Part shown: positions 26,172 through 34,890 of the stretch, in pieces
How the letters are laid out: each line of letters opens with the position of its first letter
How positions within the stretch are numbered: the first letter of the stretch is position 1
The notes under the pieces: model-generated
Told to the model about the DNA's origin: nothing
The model's input: only the letters and a program-made list of their open reading frames with translations
Databases searched by the model: none
DNA from: Solidesulfovibrio aerotolerans
GTDB lineage: Bacteria > Desulfobacterota > Desulfovibrionia > Desulfovibrionales > Desulfovibrionaceae
Direction: 5' to 3'
DNA length: 64,000 nt
Assembly (NCBI RefSeq): GCF_009856865.1
Contig: NZ_WVUD01000003.1
Coordinates: 1 to 64,000 of the forward strand
Made by a program: the position numbers and the translations under genes

Positions 26172-26200
26172 CCGGGGCGTTTCCCAAGGAAACGCCCCGG
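26172..26200 (-). terminator. Hairpin after pckA
   Basis: CCGGGGCGTTTCC and GGAAACGCCCCGG form a perfect 13-bp stem with a three-base loop between pckA and the next minus-strand gene. No T tract follows on the minus strand, so it is either a weak terminator or an mRNA-stabilising structure. Confidence 0.5.
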
Positions 26201-26291
26201 CTTCTTCGCCAGGGGAAGAGGGGTGTCGCCGGTCATCATCTCACCCGTCCTGCCGAAACCCATATGCATCGCCGCCAGTGGCAACAATCGC

Positions 26292-28025
26292 CTAGGCCCG
26301 CACCATGAGCGCATTGACCAGGCGCATGAGCAGTTCCGGCCGGTTGTGCAGATCGGAATTCTGCAGAAAGACCCGACGCTGGTGGAAGCGGTCTTTAAGC
26401 GTCGCCACATAGCGCTCGCGATTGCCCACCAGGGAGGGATCATAGAGTGCGGTATAACCGGGCAGCAGCTTCTCAATGCTTTCGGCCTTGGGCAGTTGCG
26501 CCCCGGGCAAAAGATCCCAGTCTTCCCATTCCAGGCGTTCCAGCAGCAGACACGATTGCAGGGTCAGCGAGCTTTGCAGCGCAATCTTTTGGAGCTCCTG
26601 ATCGGAGGTCTTCCAAAAGCCGATGGAGTTAAAGGAATAGCCCATGGCCCCGGTCTCAAAGACTTGCAGAAACGCTTCCACGTCCTTCCACAACTCATAG
26701 ACCCTAAAGGGGTTGGCAAAGGGCTCGAAAACGAGTTTCTTGAGTTCCTCTTCGCTGACATTTTCGGCCAGATTGCGCCGGGTCATAAGCGAAGCGCCCA
26801 TGGCCACGGCCAGGTGCTTGTCTGCGAAGCGCACCACCGGCGGCAGGCAGGTGTCCTTCATGAGCCAGACCATGATATCCGGGAAGGAACAGCGGTTGAC
26901 GTAGGCCCCGAGCAGATCGCGGTCAATGAGCGCCCGGCCGTTGGGATTGCGCACGTCCTGGCCCAAGGGCAACACCTTGCCGTCGGCGTTGGTCAGGCCC
27001 AGGTTCATGGTGGAGATCATGTAGCGCCAGTCGCCATGGCCTGTGGGGCGCGAATCGGTCTTGTCGAACAGGGTGGGTTCCCAGACCCGGCAGACCTTGT
27101 TCTGGCAATCGATCTGAAAGGCGTCGTCGTGGAGCACGACCTTGGAAAAGCCGGCCGGCAGGGTGCCGCCGTTGTCGTGGGAATTGGTGTGGGAGGACTT
27201 GCCCGTACCGGAGAGGCCGAAAAAGGCGATGGAGCGTTTGCCCTTGGCCTTGGCGTCAGCTTCGGCGCAACCGGTAAAATCGATTTCCTTGATGCCGCCG
27301 TGGCAGGCGGCCATGCCCAGGCGCATGCCCGAGGTCCAGGCCAGGGTCAGGGTGCCTTTTTTGCGTTCGCCGAAATAGCGCATGCCAAGGTTAAAGATGA
27401 CATTGGCGTCTTCATCGACCAGGGCGAGTTGGGAGCCGCCGGCGTTGTGGTAATAGGGGTCGGTGGTGGACCAGTGGTTAAACCCCACCACGAGGATATC
27501 GGGGATAGGGAGTCTGGGGCTTTTTTCGTACGCCTCGGCCAGTTCTTCGTAGGGGGTGAAATTCGCCAGCCAGTTAAAGACGTTGACGGCATCGTCTTCG
27601 GTGGCAACAAGCGTGGCCTTGATCATGAGGTCGGTGTCCAGGCCCAAAATGGCTTCGGCCTTGATCAGCGGATACCGCTGCATCCCGTACATGGCTTCGC
27701 GCAGATCCGCTTCGACCTTGCGCCGTTCCACCGGTTTCATACGGGTGTAAAAGCGCCGGGCCAAGGCCGTGCGACCGACAATGCGGCCGTGGCAATTGTT
27801 GAGGACGGTGGCTCCCTCAGGGAGTCCCAGCCGTCTGGCCGCCGCCGGATAGATGGGCAGATCGGTGTCCATGACGTCGTGCTGGCTTTTGGCCAGCGCG
27901 TAGGCCTCGGCCGCCGTCACTTTGCGAACGCGCTTGTCCAGGCAAAGGGTCTGGGCAATGGACCGAAGCGCCGGCATTTTGGTCATGTCGTCGCGGTAGT
28001 AGTCGTGGCTGGCGAGGCTGGCCAT
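26292..28025 (-). CDS. pckA: Phosphoenolpyruvate carboxykinase (ATP), divergent type
   Basis: Interconverts oxaloacetate and PEP with ATP. The 577-residue protein has the kinase-1 loop FFGLSGTGKSSHTN (about 268-281), where the more usual motif is GLSGTGKTTL, and the metal-binding Asp pair in HDDAFQID. The substrate region includes TLAWTSGMRLGMAACHGG and the downstream ATP-binding loop is present. It is longer and more divergent than the enteric enzyme. GGAGG precedes the ATG on the minus strand. It lies 78 bases downstream of the iorAB regulator and could be read from that transcript. With malate synthase it supports gluconeogenic use of C2/C4 carbon. Confidence 0.88.
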   Translation of the reverse strand: MASLASHDYYRDDMTKMPALRSIAQTLCLDKRVRKVTAAEAYALAKSQHDVMDTDLPIYPAAARRLGLPEGATVLNNCHGRIVGRTALARRFYTRMKPVERRKVEADLREAMYGMQRYPLIKAEAILGLDTDLMIKATLVATEDDAVNVFNWLANFTPYEELAEAYEKSPRLPIPDILVVGFNHWSTTDPYYHNAGGSQLALVDEDANVIFNLGMRYFGERKKGTLTLAWTSGMRLGMAACHGGIKEIDFTGCAEADAKAKGKRSIAFFGLSGTGKSSHTNSHDNGGTLPAGFSKVVLHDDAFQIDCQNKVCRVWEPTLFDKTDSRPTGHGDWRYMISTMNLGLTNADGKVLPLGQDVRNPNGRALIDRDLLGAYVNRCSFPDIMVWLMKDTCLPPVVRFADKHLAVAMGASLMTRRNLAENVSEEELKKLVFEPFANPFRVYELWKDVEAFLQVFETGAMGYSFNSIGFWKTSDQELQKIALQSSLTLQSCLLLERLEWEDWDLLPGAQLPKAESIEKLLPGYTALYDPSLVGNRERYVATLKDRFHQRRVFLQNSDLHNRPELLMRLVNALMVRA

Positions 28026-28103
28026 GAAACCTCCATTGGGAGATGAATTGGCGTTGGGTATTACGCGGTTGGGCCGTTAGGGTAAACCGTTATTTCCGGC
28101 TTT

Positions 28104-29693
28104 TCAGCCGCGTCGTCCGGGTGTGAAGCGTTTGGGATCGATGTTGTATTTTTTGACTTTGTAATTGACCACGCGGTAACTCTCGCGCAGATCGCGGGCG
28201 GCCTGATACATGTTGCCCCGGGCTTTTTTAAGCGCCTCCACCAGCAGTTCCTGCTCGAACTTGGCCACGGCCTCGCCAAAGGACAACGAGGGTTCCGTGT
28301 CGGAGGATTCCCCGGTTTGCAGGGTCGGGGGCAGATGGTAGGTGCGCACAACGGCCTCGTCGCACAACGTGGCCGCCCGTTCCATGCAGTTGGCCAGTTC
28401 CCTGACGTTTCCCGGCCAGTGGTACTGATTTAAGAGATCGATGGCCGGCGTGGAGATGCGTCGCACGCTCTTGCCGGTGCGTTGGGAAAAGTCGTTTAAA
28501 AAGTGTTCGGCCAGGGGCAGTATGTCGCCCATGCGGTCGCGAAGCGGCGGCACATAGAGGGCGAAAACACCCAGGGCGTAGAAGAGATCTTCCGAAAACT
28601 CCCCCTGGGCCATGGCGTCTTCCAGGGAGGCGGTGCTGGCTGCCACCACCCGGGCATCCACGGCCACCGGCGTATCGCTGCCCAGGCGGGCCACGGTGCC
28701 TTCCTGGATGACTTGCAGCACCCTGGCCTGGGCGCTTGGGGTCAGGGCCTCAATGGCGTCCAGAAAGACAATGCCGCCCTGGGCCAGTTCAAAAAGGCCG
28801 CGTTTGGAACGCGAGGCCTTGGAGCGTTCGCCCTTTTGAACACCGAAAAGGTGTTCCATCACCGCTTCCTGGGGCATCTCGCTGCAGCCCAGGCGCAAAA
28901 AAGGGCGGTGGCGACGGTTGCCCTGGCTGTGCAGGCAGCGGGCCAGCAATTCCTTGCCAGTGCCTTCCTCGCCCCGAAAAAGGACCGGATCATCGGAATC
29001 AGCGGCCTGGGCGATCTGGCGCAGCACCAGCCGGATGCTTTTGGACACGGCCACGGGCTGGCAGGGCGCTTCCTGCTCCGTGGCGTCCTCAATGGACAGG
29101 GGGACGGCCGGGGCGGCCCGGCGCGAGGTGTCGAGTTCGTCGCGCAGGCGTAGGGCGGCGTTGCCGAGGATGCCGCCGACAACGCTTAAAAATTCCCGAT
29201 GGGCCTCCAAAAAAACCATGGGGGCCTTGGGCAGGTCGATGCTGAGCGCCCCGACCACGCCCGAGGCGGCAACCGGGGCAAAGCCTTCCACATGGCCGTC
29301 CGGGGTTGGCACGGTCACCGGCACGCAGATGTGGGAGAGATGCGAGAGTTCCTCTGGCGGGCGGCCGATAAAGTCCGGGTGGTCCTTGACGTCCTGGAGA
29401 ATCAGCGACCGCTTGGACCCGATGACCTGTCCCATGGTGATGGGGGCCGGGCCATAGAGATGGTCCAACCCCTGCTGGCGGCCGTGGGACAGGACGATGC
29501 GGGCACCGGGCTGGGGCAGATCGTGCAGTTCCAGGCAGACCCGGCGATAGCCCAGGGCTTCGACCAGCACGGCCAGGGCGTTTTCCAGGCCCCGGCGCAC
29601 GGCCCGCCCCGGGCCGGTGACGGCCACGATGCGCGCCAGTGCGCCGTAAAAGGCCGGTCCGGCCCCGTCAAAGGACGTAAGCGCGTCGATCAC
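28104..29693 (-). CDS. GAF-AAA-HTH regulator with degenerate ATPase (NifA-like)
   Basis: A 529-residue protein with the layout of sigma-54 activators: N-terminal GAF-type domain (about 15-185), AAA domain (about 215-450) and a Fis-type HTH (about 490-520, GNMYQAARDLRESYRVVNYK). Walker A is present (GEEGTGKE, 241-248), but the sigma-54-contacting GAFTGA loop reads GERSKA (288-293), Walker B reads VFLDAI with Ala313 replacing the catalytic Glu, and the arginine positions of FREDLYYRL read FSEDLFYAL (Ser367, Ala373). It is therefore unlikely to hydrolyse ATP or activate sigma-54. The GTG start overlaps the iorB stop, so it is in the iorAB operon and probably senses and controls that pathway. Confidence 0.9.
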   Translation of the reverse strand: MIDALTSFDGAGPAFYGALARIVAVTGPGRAVRRGLENALAVLVEALGYRRVCLELHDLPQPGARIVLSHGRQQGLDHLYGPAPITMGQVIGSKRSLILQDVKDHPDFIGRPPEELSHLSHICVPVTVPTPDGHVEGFAPVAASGVVGALSIDLPKAPMVFLEAHREFLSVVGGILGNAALRLRDELDTSRRAAPAVPLSIEDATEQEAPCQPVAVSKSIRLVLRQIAQAADSDDPVLFRGEEGTGKELLARCLHSQGNRRHRPFLRLGCSEMPQEAVMEHLFGVQKGERSKASRSKRGLFELAQGGIVFLDAIEALTPSAQARVLQVIQEGTVARLGSDTPVAVDARVVAASTASLEDAMAQGEFSEDLFYALGVFALYVPPLRDRMGDILPLAEHFLNDFSQRTGKSVRRISTPAIDLLNQYHWPGNVRELANCMERAATLCDEAVVRTYHLPPTLQTGESSDTEPSLSFGEAVAKFEQELLVEALKKARGNMYQAARDLRESYRVVNYKVKKYNIDPKRFTPGRRG

Positions 29694-30292
29694 GCGGCCT
29701 GACTCGCTGCAGCCGCTTGGGCCCCCAGAGCCAGGGCCTTGCGGTTGACCTCAACGAGTTTGGGCTTGAGGTATTTTTCGATGGAGCGGGTGAGGGCGTC
29801 GAGGGAAAACGGCAAGGCTCCGCAGGCAGCCGCCGCGCCCAGCAGGACGGTGTTGGCGGCCTTGGCTGTGCCGGCCTGTTCAGCCAGGCTGATGCAGGGC
29901 ACCATGACCACCCGGGCGGCAAAGCCCTTGGCAGTGTCGAGAACCTGCGTGAGCGGCGGATAACATTCCCGGCCCAGGCACACGCCAACAGGCTGGAGCG
30001 ACTCGCTGTTGCCAACCACAAAGCCGCCGCGTTTGAGCATGGGCAGCGCCCGCAGGGTTTCGAGCAGTTCAAAGCCCAGGATCACGTCGGCCTCGCCCGG
30101 GGCGATGATGGCGCTTTTGTAGCCGCCGACAAGCAGGGTCGATTCGACCACGCCGCCGCGCTGGGCCATGCCGTGGATCTCGCCCGAGGTCACGGGCAGG
30201 CCGGCATCCAGGGCGGTGCGGGCCAGCAGGGTGGTGGCGGTCAGGGTTCCCTGGCCGCCGACGCCGGTGAAAAAGATGCGGGCGCGAATCAT
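29690..30292 (-). CDS. iorB: Indolepyruvate:ferredoxin oxidoreductase, beta subunit
   Basis: The 200-residue gamma-domain subunit of the aryl-pyruvate oxidoreductase, which with IorA oxidises indolepyruvate and other aromatic 2-oxo acids to acyl-CoA, reducing ferredoxin. It has the N-terminal segment FFTGVGGQGTLTATTLLART and the family stretch SGEIHGMAQRGGVVES. Start and stop overlap its neighbours by four bases each, so iorA, iorB and the regulator form a coupled operon. Confidence 0.93.
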   Translation of the reverse strand: MIRARIFFTGVGGQGTLTATTLLARTALDAGLPVTSGEIHGMAQRGGVVESTLLVGGYKSAIIAPGEADVILGFELLETLRALPMLKRGGFVVGNSESLQPVGVCLGRECYPPLTQVLDTAKGFAARVVMVPCISLAEQAGTAKAANTVLLGAAAACGALPFSLDALTRSIEKYLKPKLVEVNRKALALGAQAAAASQAA

Positions 30293-32130
30293 TTCGCCTC
30301 CTTCTTGCCGGGCTTAATATCCGGTGAGAGCTGGACGCAGAACATGCAGCCGTCGCACTGCTCGGCATTGATGGTAAAGGCTCCGTCCACCATGGCAAAG
30401 GCCGGGCAGGCCAGATTGTCGCGCACGGCCAGGCAGGCGGCGGGATCGCCGGCCACCCGGGCGGGCAGGGTCTTTTTGGCCTGTCCCACGCGCCGGGCGT
30501 GGATGGGGCAGGGATATTCCGCCACCAGCACGCGCGGGCCATGCTGCTGGGACAGCGCGGTGAGGGCGGCAAGCGTGGCCTTGTGGTTGAGCGGATTGAC
30601 CTTGACCGGCTCCACGCCGCAGGCCCGAATCAGCGCCATAAGATCCACCGGATTGGGGTTTTCGCCAAAGATGGTGGTATCAACACCCGGATTGGGCTGA
30701 TGCCCGGTCATGGCCGTGGTGCGGTTGTCCAAAATGACGATGAGGATGTCGTGGTTATAGGCCACGGCGTCAATAAGCCCGGTGATGCCGGAATGGAAAA
30801 AGGTCGAGTCGCCAATAAAGGCCACGACCGGTTTGCCCGAGGCCCGGGCGAAGCCGGCTCCGGTGGAAATCGACGAGCCCATGCACAGCAGGAAGTCGGC
30901 GGCCCGAAAGGGCGGCAGAAAACCCAGGGTGTAGCAGCCGATGTCCGAGGAATAGACTGCCGTGTCGCCATAGACTTCGCGCACGGCGTAATAGGCGGCC
31001 CGGTGGGGGCAGCCGGCGCAGAGGTTGGGCGGACGCCGGGGCAGATCGGCCGGCACGGTCAGGGTATCGACCACGGCGGCGGGGCGGCCGAGGAAGGCGC
31101 GCACGGCTTGGCGGACATTGGCCGTGGAGAACTCGCCGCGCCGGGGCAGATGGGCGCTTTTGCCGCAGATTTCCACGGCAATGCCGCGGGTCTGGGCCAG
31201 GGCGCGGATCTCGGTTTCCAGCACCGGTTCGAGTTCCTCGACAATGAGCACTTTTTTGCAAGAGGCTAAAAAATCGGCGATGCGGTTTTCGGGCAGGGGA
31301 TAGGTCATCCCCAGTTCCAGCACCTGCACCGTGCCGGTCAGGCCGTCTTCGGCAAGGACGTCGGCCAAGTAGTTGCGGCTGACGCCCGAGGTGATAAAGC
31401 CCACGTCGCCAGCGCCGGAGGTAACGTTATAGGGGGAGGCGTCGGCTTCGGCGACCAGCCCGTCCAAGAGCGCGCGCAGCCGGGTGTGCATGACCCGGGC
31501 CGAGGCCGGCAGCGGCACGAACCGGGCCGGATCTTTGTGGAAGGGTTTTTCGGCCGGGGTGGTCGGCATCTCGCCCACAACGACCGGACCGCGCACATGG
31601 TTGACCCGGGTGGTGGTGCGCAGGAGCACCGGGTTTTCGATGCGGCGGGACAACAGCAGTGCGTCCCGGGCCATGTCCTTGCATTCCTGGGCGGTTGCCG
31701 GCTCAAAGCAGGGCAGGCCGCCCAAACGGGCGTATATGCGGTTGTCCTGCTCGTTTTGCGAGGAATGGCAGCCCGGATCGTCGGCCGAAAGCAGCACCAA
31801 ACCGCCCGGAGCCGAAACATAGGCCAGGGTCATCAGCGGGTCGGCGGCCACGTTGACGCCGACGTGCTTCATGGTCACCAGTGTGGGCAGCCCGGCCAGG
31901 GCCGCGCCGCCGCCCACTTCCAGGGCGACTTTTTCGTTGACCGAATACTCGAAATAGTACGGCGCACCCTGGCTTAAACGGAAAAACGTATCCGGGACTT
32001 CCGAGGACGGGGTGCCCGGGTAGCAGGTCACAAACCGGACGCCGCCTTCCAGCGCGCCTCGGGCGATAGCCTCGTTGCCAAGCAGCAGCAGGGTTTCACC
32101 GGCTGCCGCACTGAGGAGTTCCTTGCCCAC
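30289..32130 (-). CDS. iorA: Indolepyruvate:ferredoxin oxidoreductase, alpha subunit
   Basis: The 613-residue catalytic subunit, with an N-terminal pyrimidine-binding/PFOR-type domain (YCPGTPSSEVPD near residue 39, EVGGGAALAG, MKHVGVNVAADPL), then the ThDP domain (CAGCPHRAAYYAV, SDIGCYTLG, GDSTFFHSGITGL with LDNRTTAMTGHQ). The C-terminal ferredoxin-like tail normally carries two 4Fe-4S clusters. Here only Cys566, 575, 592, 595 and 598 remain; the CxxCxxC at 592-598 plus Cys575 would complete one cluster, and the other is lost. A GTG start is used, with GGAGG eight bases before it. The CoA esters formed could feed the acyl-CoA metabolism encoded at 46-51 kb. Confidence 0.95.
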   Translation of the reverse strand: MGKELLSAAAGETLLLLGNEAIARGALEGGVRFVTCYPGTPSSEVPDTFFRLSQGAPYYFEYSVNEKVALEVGGGAALAGLPTLVTMKHVGVNVAADPLMTLAYVSAPGGLVLLSADDPGCHSSQNEQDNRIYARLGGLPCFEPATAQECKDMARDALLLSRRIENPVLLRTTTRVNHVRGPVVVGEMPTTPAEKPFHKDPARFVPLPASARVMHTRLRALLDGLVAEADASPYNVTSGAGDVGFITSGVSRNYLADVLAEDGLTGTVQVLELGMTYPLPENRIADFLASCKKVLIVEELEPVLETEIRALAQTRGIAVEICGKSAHLPRRGEFSTANVRQAVRAFLGRPAAVVDTLTVPADLPRRPPNLCAGCPHRAAYYAVREVYGDTAVYSSDIGCYTLGFLPPFRAADFLLCMGSSISTGAGFARASGKPVVAFIGDSTFFHSGITGLIDAVAYNHDILIVILDNRTTAMTGHQPNPGVDTTIFGENPNPVDLMALIRACGVEPVKVNPLNHKATLAALTALSQQHGPRVLVAEYPCPIHARRVGQAKKTLPARVAGDPAACLAVRDNLACPAFAMVDGAFTINAEQCDGCMFCVQLSPDIKPGKKEAK

Positions 32131-32153
32131 GTCTCAAACCTCCAACACGCAAT

Positions 32154-32234
32154 GGACGCCGTTGACGGCGTCCGTCGTTCCCGACAGGGCGGGAGGGTAC
32201 AGTCCGGTAGAATCCCGGGGCAGTGTGCCCCGGG
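32154..32234 (-). terminator. Two hairpins between the TPR-like gene and iorA
   Basis: GGACGCC-gttgac-GGCGTCC (32154-32173) and CCCGGGG-cagtgtg-CCCCGGG (32214-32234) are stems in the gap after the upstream minus-strand gene. They may terminate it or shape the iorA leader. No T tract follows clearly. Confidence 0.45.
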
Positions 32235-32240
32235 GGTGCT

Positions 32241-32906
32241 CTAGCCGTTGGCCTTGGTCGCGCCGGCAGTCTTGGCCTTTAAGTCGGCGATGCGAGCGTC
32301 GATGAAGCTGGCATTTTGGACATTGCCGTTGGCCTTCATGCGCTCGTAGGCAGCCAGGGCTTTTTGCCACTGCTGGGCCGCTTCGGCGGTGACAGCCAAC
32401 TGGCGGTCGATGGTCATGGCAAAGGCCTTGGGGGCGGAACCGGCCAGGGCATCGAGGACATCCACAGCTTTGGCGTCCTGGCCGGCGCGCGACAGGGCGG
32501 CGGCCTGCCCCAGGGCGGCGATGGTCTTCATGCCTGCCGGGGCAGAGGTGGCCACGGCTTCAAAAGCGCTGGCGGCTTTGGCGAAGTCGCCAAGCCCCTG
32601 GGCGGTTTTGGCCACTTCCAGATAGATGCCGGCTTTGGCTTCGGCCGGCGCGGTTTTGGCCAGACTGTCCAGGGCGGCGATGCGGTCAGTCCCGGTCTTG
32701 GTGGTGATGATTTCGCCAAGGGCAGCCTCGGCCTTTTCAACCTGGCCTTTCTGATAGACGCCATACAGGGCGTAGCCGCCGGCGGCCACCAGGATGACGG
32801 CAGCCGCAGCCAGGGATTGCCGCCAATACTGCACAGGGGCGCGCAACACCGTGGGAATGTCGGAAGCCTTGGCCGAGCCGTGCTGCGGCGTGGGGGAATC
32901 AGTCAT
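32241..32906 (-). CDS. Membrane-anchored TPR-like protein (YfgM-type)
   Basis: A 221-residue protein with a short cytoplasmic N-terminus, one membrane helix (about residues 31-53, SLAAAAVILVAAGGYALYGVY) and a long Ala-rich helical region with TPR-like pattern (for example AKAASAFEAVATSAPAGMKT). Its topology matches YfgM, which helps chaperone proteins at the Sec translocon. The ATG at 32906 is chosen over an upstream ATG because GGAGG precedes it. No BamB or other usual partner is adjacent. Ala-rich composition limits certainty about the fold. Confidence 0.75.
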   Translation of the reverse strand: MTDSPTPQHGSAKASDIPTVLRAPVQYWRQSLAAAAVILVAAGGYALYGVYQKGQVEKAEAALGEIITTKTGTDRIAALDSLAKTAPAEAKAGIYLEVAKTAQGLGDFAKAASAFEAVATSAPAGMKTIAALGQAAALSRAGQDAKAVDVLDALAGSAPKAFAMTIDRQLAVTAEAAQQWQKALAAYERMKANGNVQNASFIDARIADLKAKTAGATKANG

Positions 32907-33068
32907 ACAATACGCCTCCAAAGCGCGTGCGAGTTTCATGAAAAAGGGGGTTCACCTAAGCACAAACCGGGAGACGTGTCAAAAGGTGGCGATGGGCCAG
33001 GTGGTGGGGCGGGGGTGGTGACGGAACAGGGGTGGGACGGCCAAGGGGCCGCCAGGGCGGCAGCGGAA

Positions 33069-34589
33069 TCAGGCCGCCGCGGCGGTCTGCGCGCGCGCCA
33101 GGGCGAGCCGGGCCGCTCCGATCAGTCCGGCCCGGGCCGAGGCGTCCTTCACCAGAACGAGCCTGGCCTGGTCGGGAACCAGGGGGCGCTTGGCGGCAAA
33201 GGCGGCATAACCGTCGCGCATGGCCGCAAAAACCGGCGCGTCCAGGCGGTTGGTTTGGGAGCCGAGCACCACAACCGCCCCGATGGGCCGGCGGCGATGG
33301 ATTTCTGCGGCCAGCATGGCCAGATGCGCCCCGAGGATGCCGTACACGGCGGCCGCCTCATGGCAGGCCAGAGGGTCGTTGCCGAGAAGGCGCTTATGGA
33401 AAAACGGGATGGCTTCTTCGATGTCGAGATGGTGTGTGGCAAGCAGCCCCAGTTCATGGGCGGCGGCAGCCACGCCGTAGTGGGAAAGGGGAAAGCGCAG
33501 GGTGGAAAAAAGCGGTCCCCCGGACTGCGGCGCGCAGGCAGCGGTGACCAGCCAGCCGTATTCGTCAAAGGCCGGGACACTATGACCGTTTCCGTCCAGG
33601 CAATGGACGCAGGGACAGGCTCCCAGGCGTACGGCCAAAAGGTGGCGGCCGCCAGCCGCCAGGCCTCCGCCGGCATCGTGGAAGGCATAGAGGGCTTGGG
33701 CCTTGGCGTCATTGACGACCGACACGGGGCGTCCTGGAAACGCCTCCTGACCGGCCGCAACCAGCAAGTCCGTCGCCTGATTGCAGGACAACTCCGGGCA
33801 GGTGGCAAAGAGCCCGAAGTCGGGCACCGGCCGCACGATCCCGTCCAGCACCGTGACCGCAAGGCTGATGCCCACGGCCGAGACCGTCGCGGCTGCTGCG
33901 CCAAGACTGCTGCGGATGGCGGCCAAAATCTCACGGATTTCGTCGGTCAGGCAGCGCGGCGTGCCGTCGGGGCTGGTTTCCCGGCGCGACAGGCCAAGGA
34001 CAGTGGCACCGCCATCGGCCGCAAAACGCACCAGTCCCCAACGCGTCAGGTGCTGGCCGATATTCACAGCCAGGGCCGTGCCGGGTCGCAGCGGTTTCTC
34101 AGAGGCAGACGGGTTCGGGATTTGGGCAACGGCTCGATCCAGAAGGCGCAAGGCTTGAATCTGTTCGCTCTCGGCATCGATGCTCAGGGCTGTACCCAAA
34201 ACGGATTCAATCAGACCGTGGAGGAAAGACAGGGACATGTTGGAAAACGTGTCCGGGCGCAGGAGCAGATTCCCGCGAACGGCGGCCAGGAGACGGGCAT
34301 CGAACCCAGCCCGGGCCTGGATGCTGACGCGTTTTGCACCGGCCGTGCACAAGACGTTGTTGATCAGAGCCGAAAGATGCAATTCGACAAGACGCCGGTC
34401 GCGGGCATCGGGGCAGCAAGGCAGGCGCACGCGTTCGACCACCGGCGGGTACGGCCCCCGGTCAAACCAGATTTCCGCCGGGGCCGAGACGGCCGGGTCC
34501 AGGGCGGCAAAGGCCTGGTGCCAGTCGGTGATATAGGGGGAAATGGGCTGGTTGGGGACAAAAAGCGTCGGGGAGGTCGCGGGGGGCAT
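33069..34589 (-). CDS. ROK-like sugar-kinase-fold protein
   Basis: A 506-residue protein whose second half fits the actin/hexokinase fold of ROK proteins: TALAVNIGQHLTRWGLVRF at the position of the first phosphate loop (normally DIGGTKI), GISLAVTVLDGIVRPVPDFG, VVNDAKAQALYAF at the phosphate-2/catalytic Asp position, and an actin-like C-terminus VVVLGSQTNRLDAP. The N-terminal 180 residues do not clearly form a DNA-binding domain. The first loop lacks the usual Asp-Gly-Gly, and the ROK zinc motif is absent, so kinase activity is doubtful. Start: ATG at 34589 with AAGGCGG ahead; a TTG at 34631 is an alternative. Confidence 0.7.
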   Translation of the reverse strand: MPPATSPTLFVPNQPISPYITDWHQAFAALDPAVSAPAEIWFDRGPYPPVVERVRLPCCPDARDRRLVELHLSALINNVLCTAGAKRVSIQARAGFDARLLAAVRGNLLLRPDTFSNMSLSFLHGLIESVLGTALSIDAESEQIQALRLLDRAVAQIPNPSASEKPLRPGTALAVNIGQHLTRWGLVRFAADGGATVLGLSRRETSPDGTPRCLTDEIREILAAIRSSLGAAAATVSAVGISLAVTVLDGIVRPVPDFGLFATCPELSCNQATDLLVAAGQEAFPGRPVSVVNDAKAQALYAFHDAGGGLAAGGRHLLAVRLGACPCVHCLDGNGHSVPAFDEYGWLVTAACAPQSGGPLFSTLRFPLSHYGVAAAAHELGLLATHHLDIEEAIPFFHKRLLGNDPLACHEAAAVYGILGAHLAMLAAEIHRRRPIGAVVVLGSQTNRLDAPVFAAMRDGYAAFAAKRPLVPDQARLVLVKDASARAGLIGAARLALARAQTAAAA

Positions 34590-34890
34590 GGAAACCGCCT
34601 TGTCCGCCCCAGAGATATGGCCGCTTGCCAAAGCGGGCCGGGCGCAGCAACGCGGCCCGCCCGCGTCGGGACCAGGGGCATGCCGGGAAAGTCTCCCGTG
34701 CCTGACTGACGGTTACAGAGAAAGAGAAAAGATTCCGGGCGGCTCCGGAAAACGTCGGCCGCCCAACGCTTGGGTCTTGTCGTCGCTGCCCATTCATAGG
34801 GCGTCGGAGGGCACTGGAAAACGTCGGCCGCCGGACGCCCGGACCTCCCCCAGGGGAGCATCAGGCGTCCGGCGGCGACGTGTCCCGGCT
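34590..34890. repeat. Gap with a duplicated 17-mer and terminator hairpin
   Basis: The 301-base gap between the ROK-like gene and cheV has no credible gene. It holds a 17-base direct repeat, GGAAAACGTCGGCCGCC (34747-34763 and 34816-34832), and an imperfect stem pairing 34822-34839 (CGTCGGCCGCCGGACG) with 34864-34880, the latter 11 bases after the cheV stop codon on the minus strand. The stem is probably the cheV terminator. Confidence 0.5.

Noticed and set aside
25650-28046. A 798-residue plus-strand open frame opposite pckA
   Set aside because: It is antisense to a well-supported PEP carboxykinase. It is rich in Gly/His/Gln and has no family motif. It is typical of long mirror frames in GC-rich DNA.
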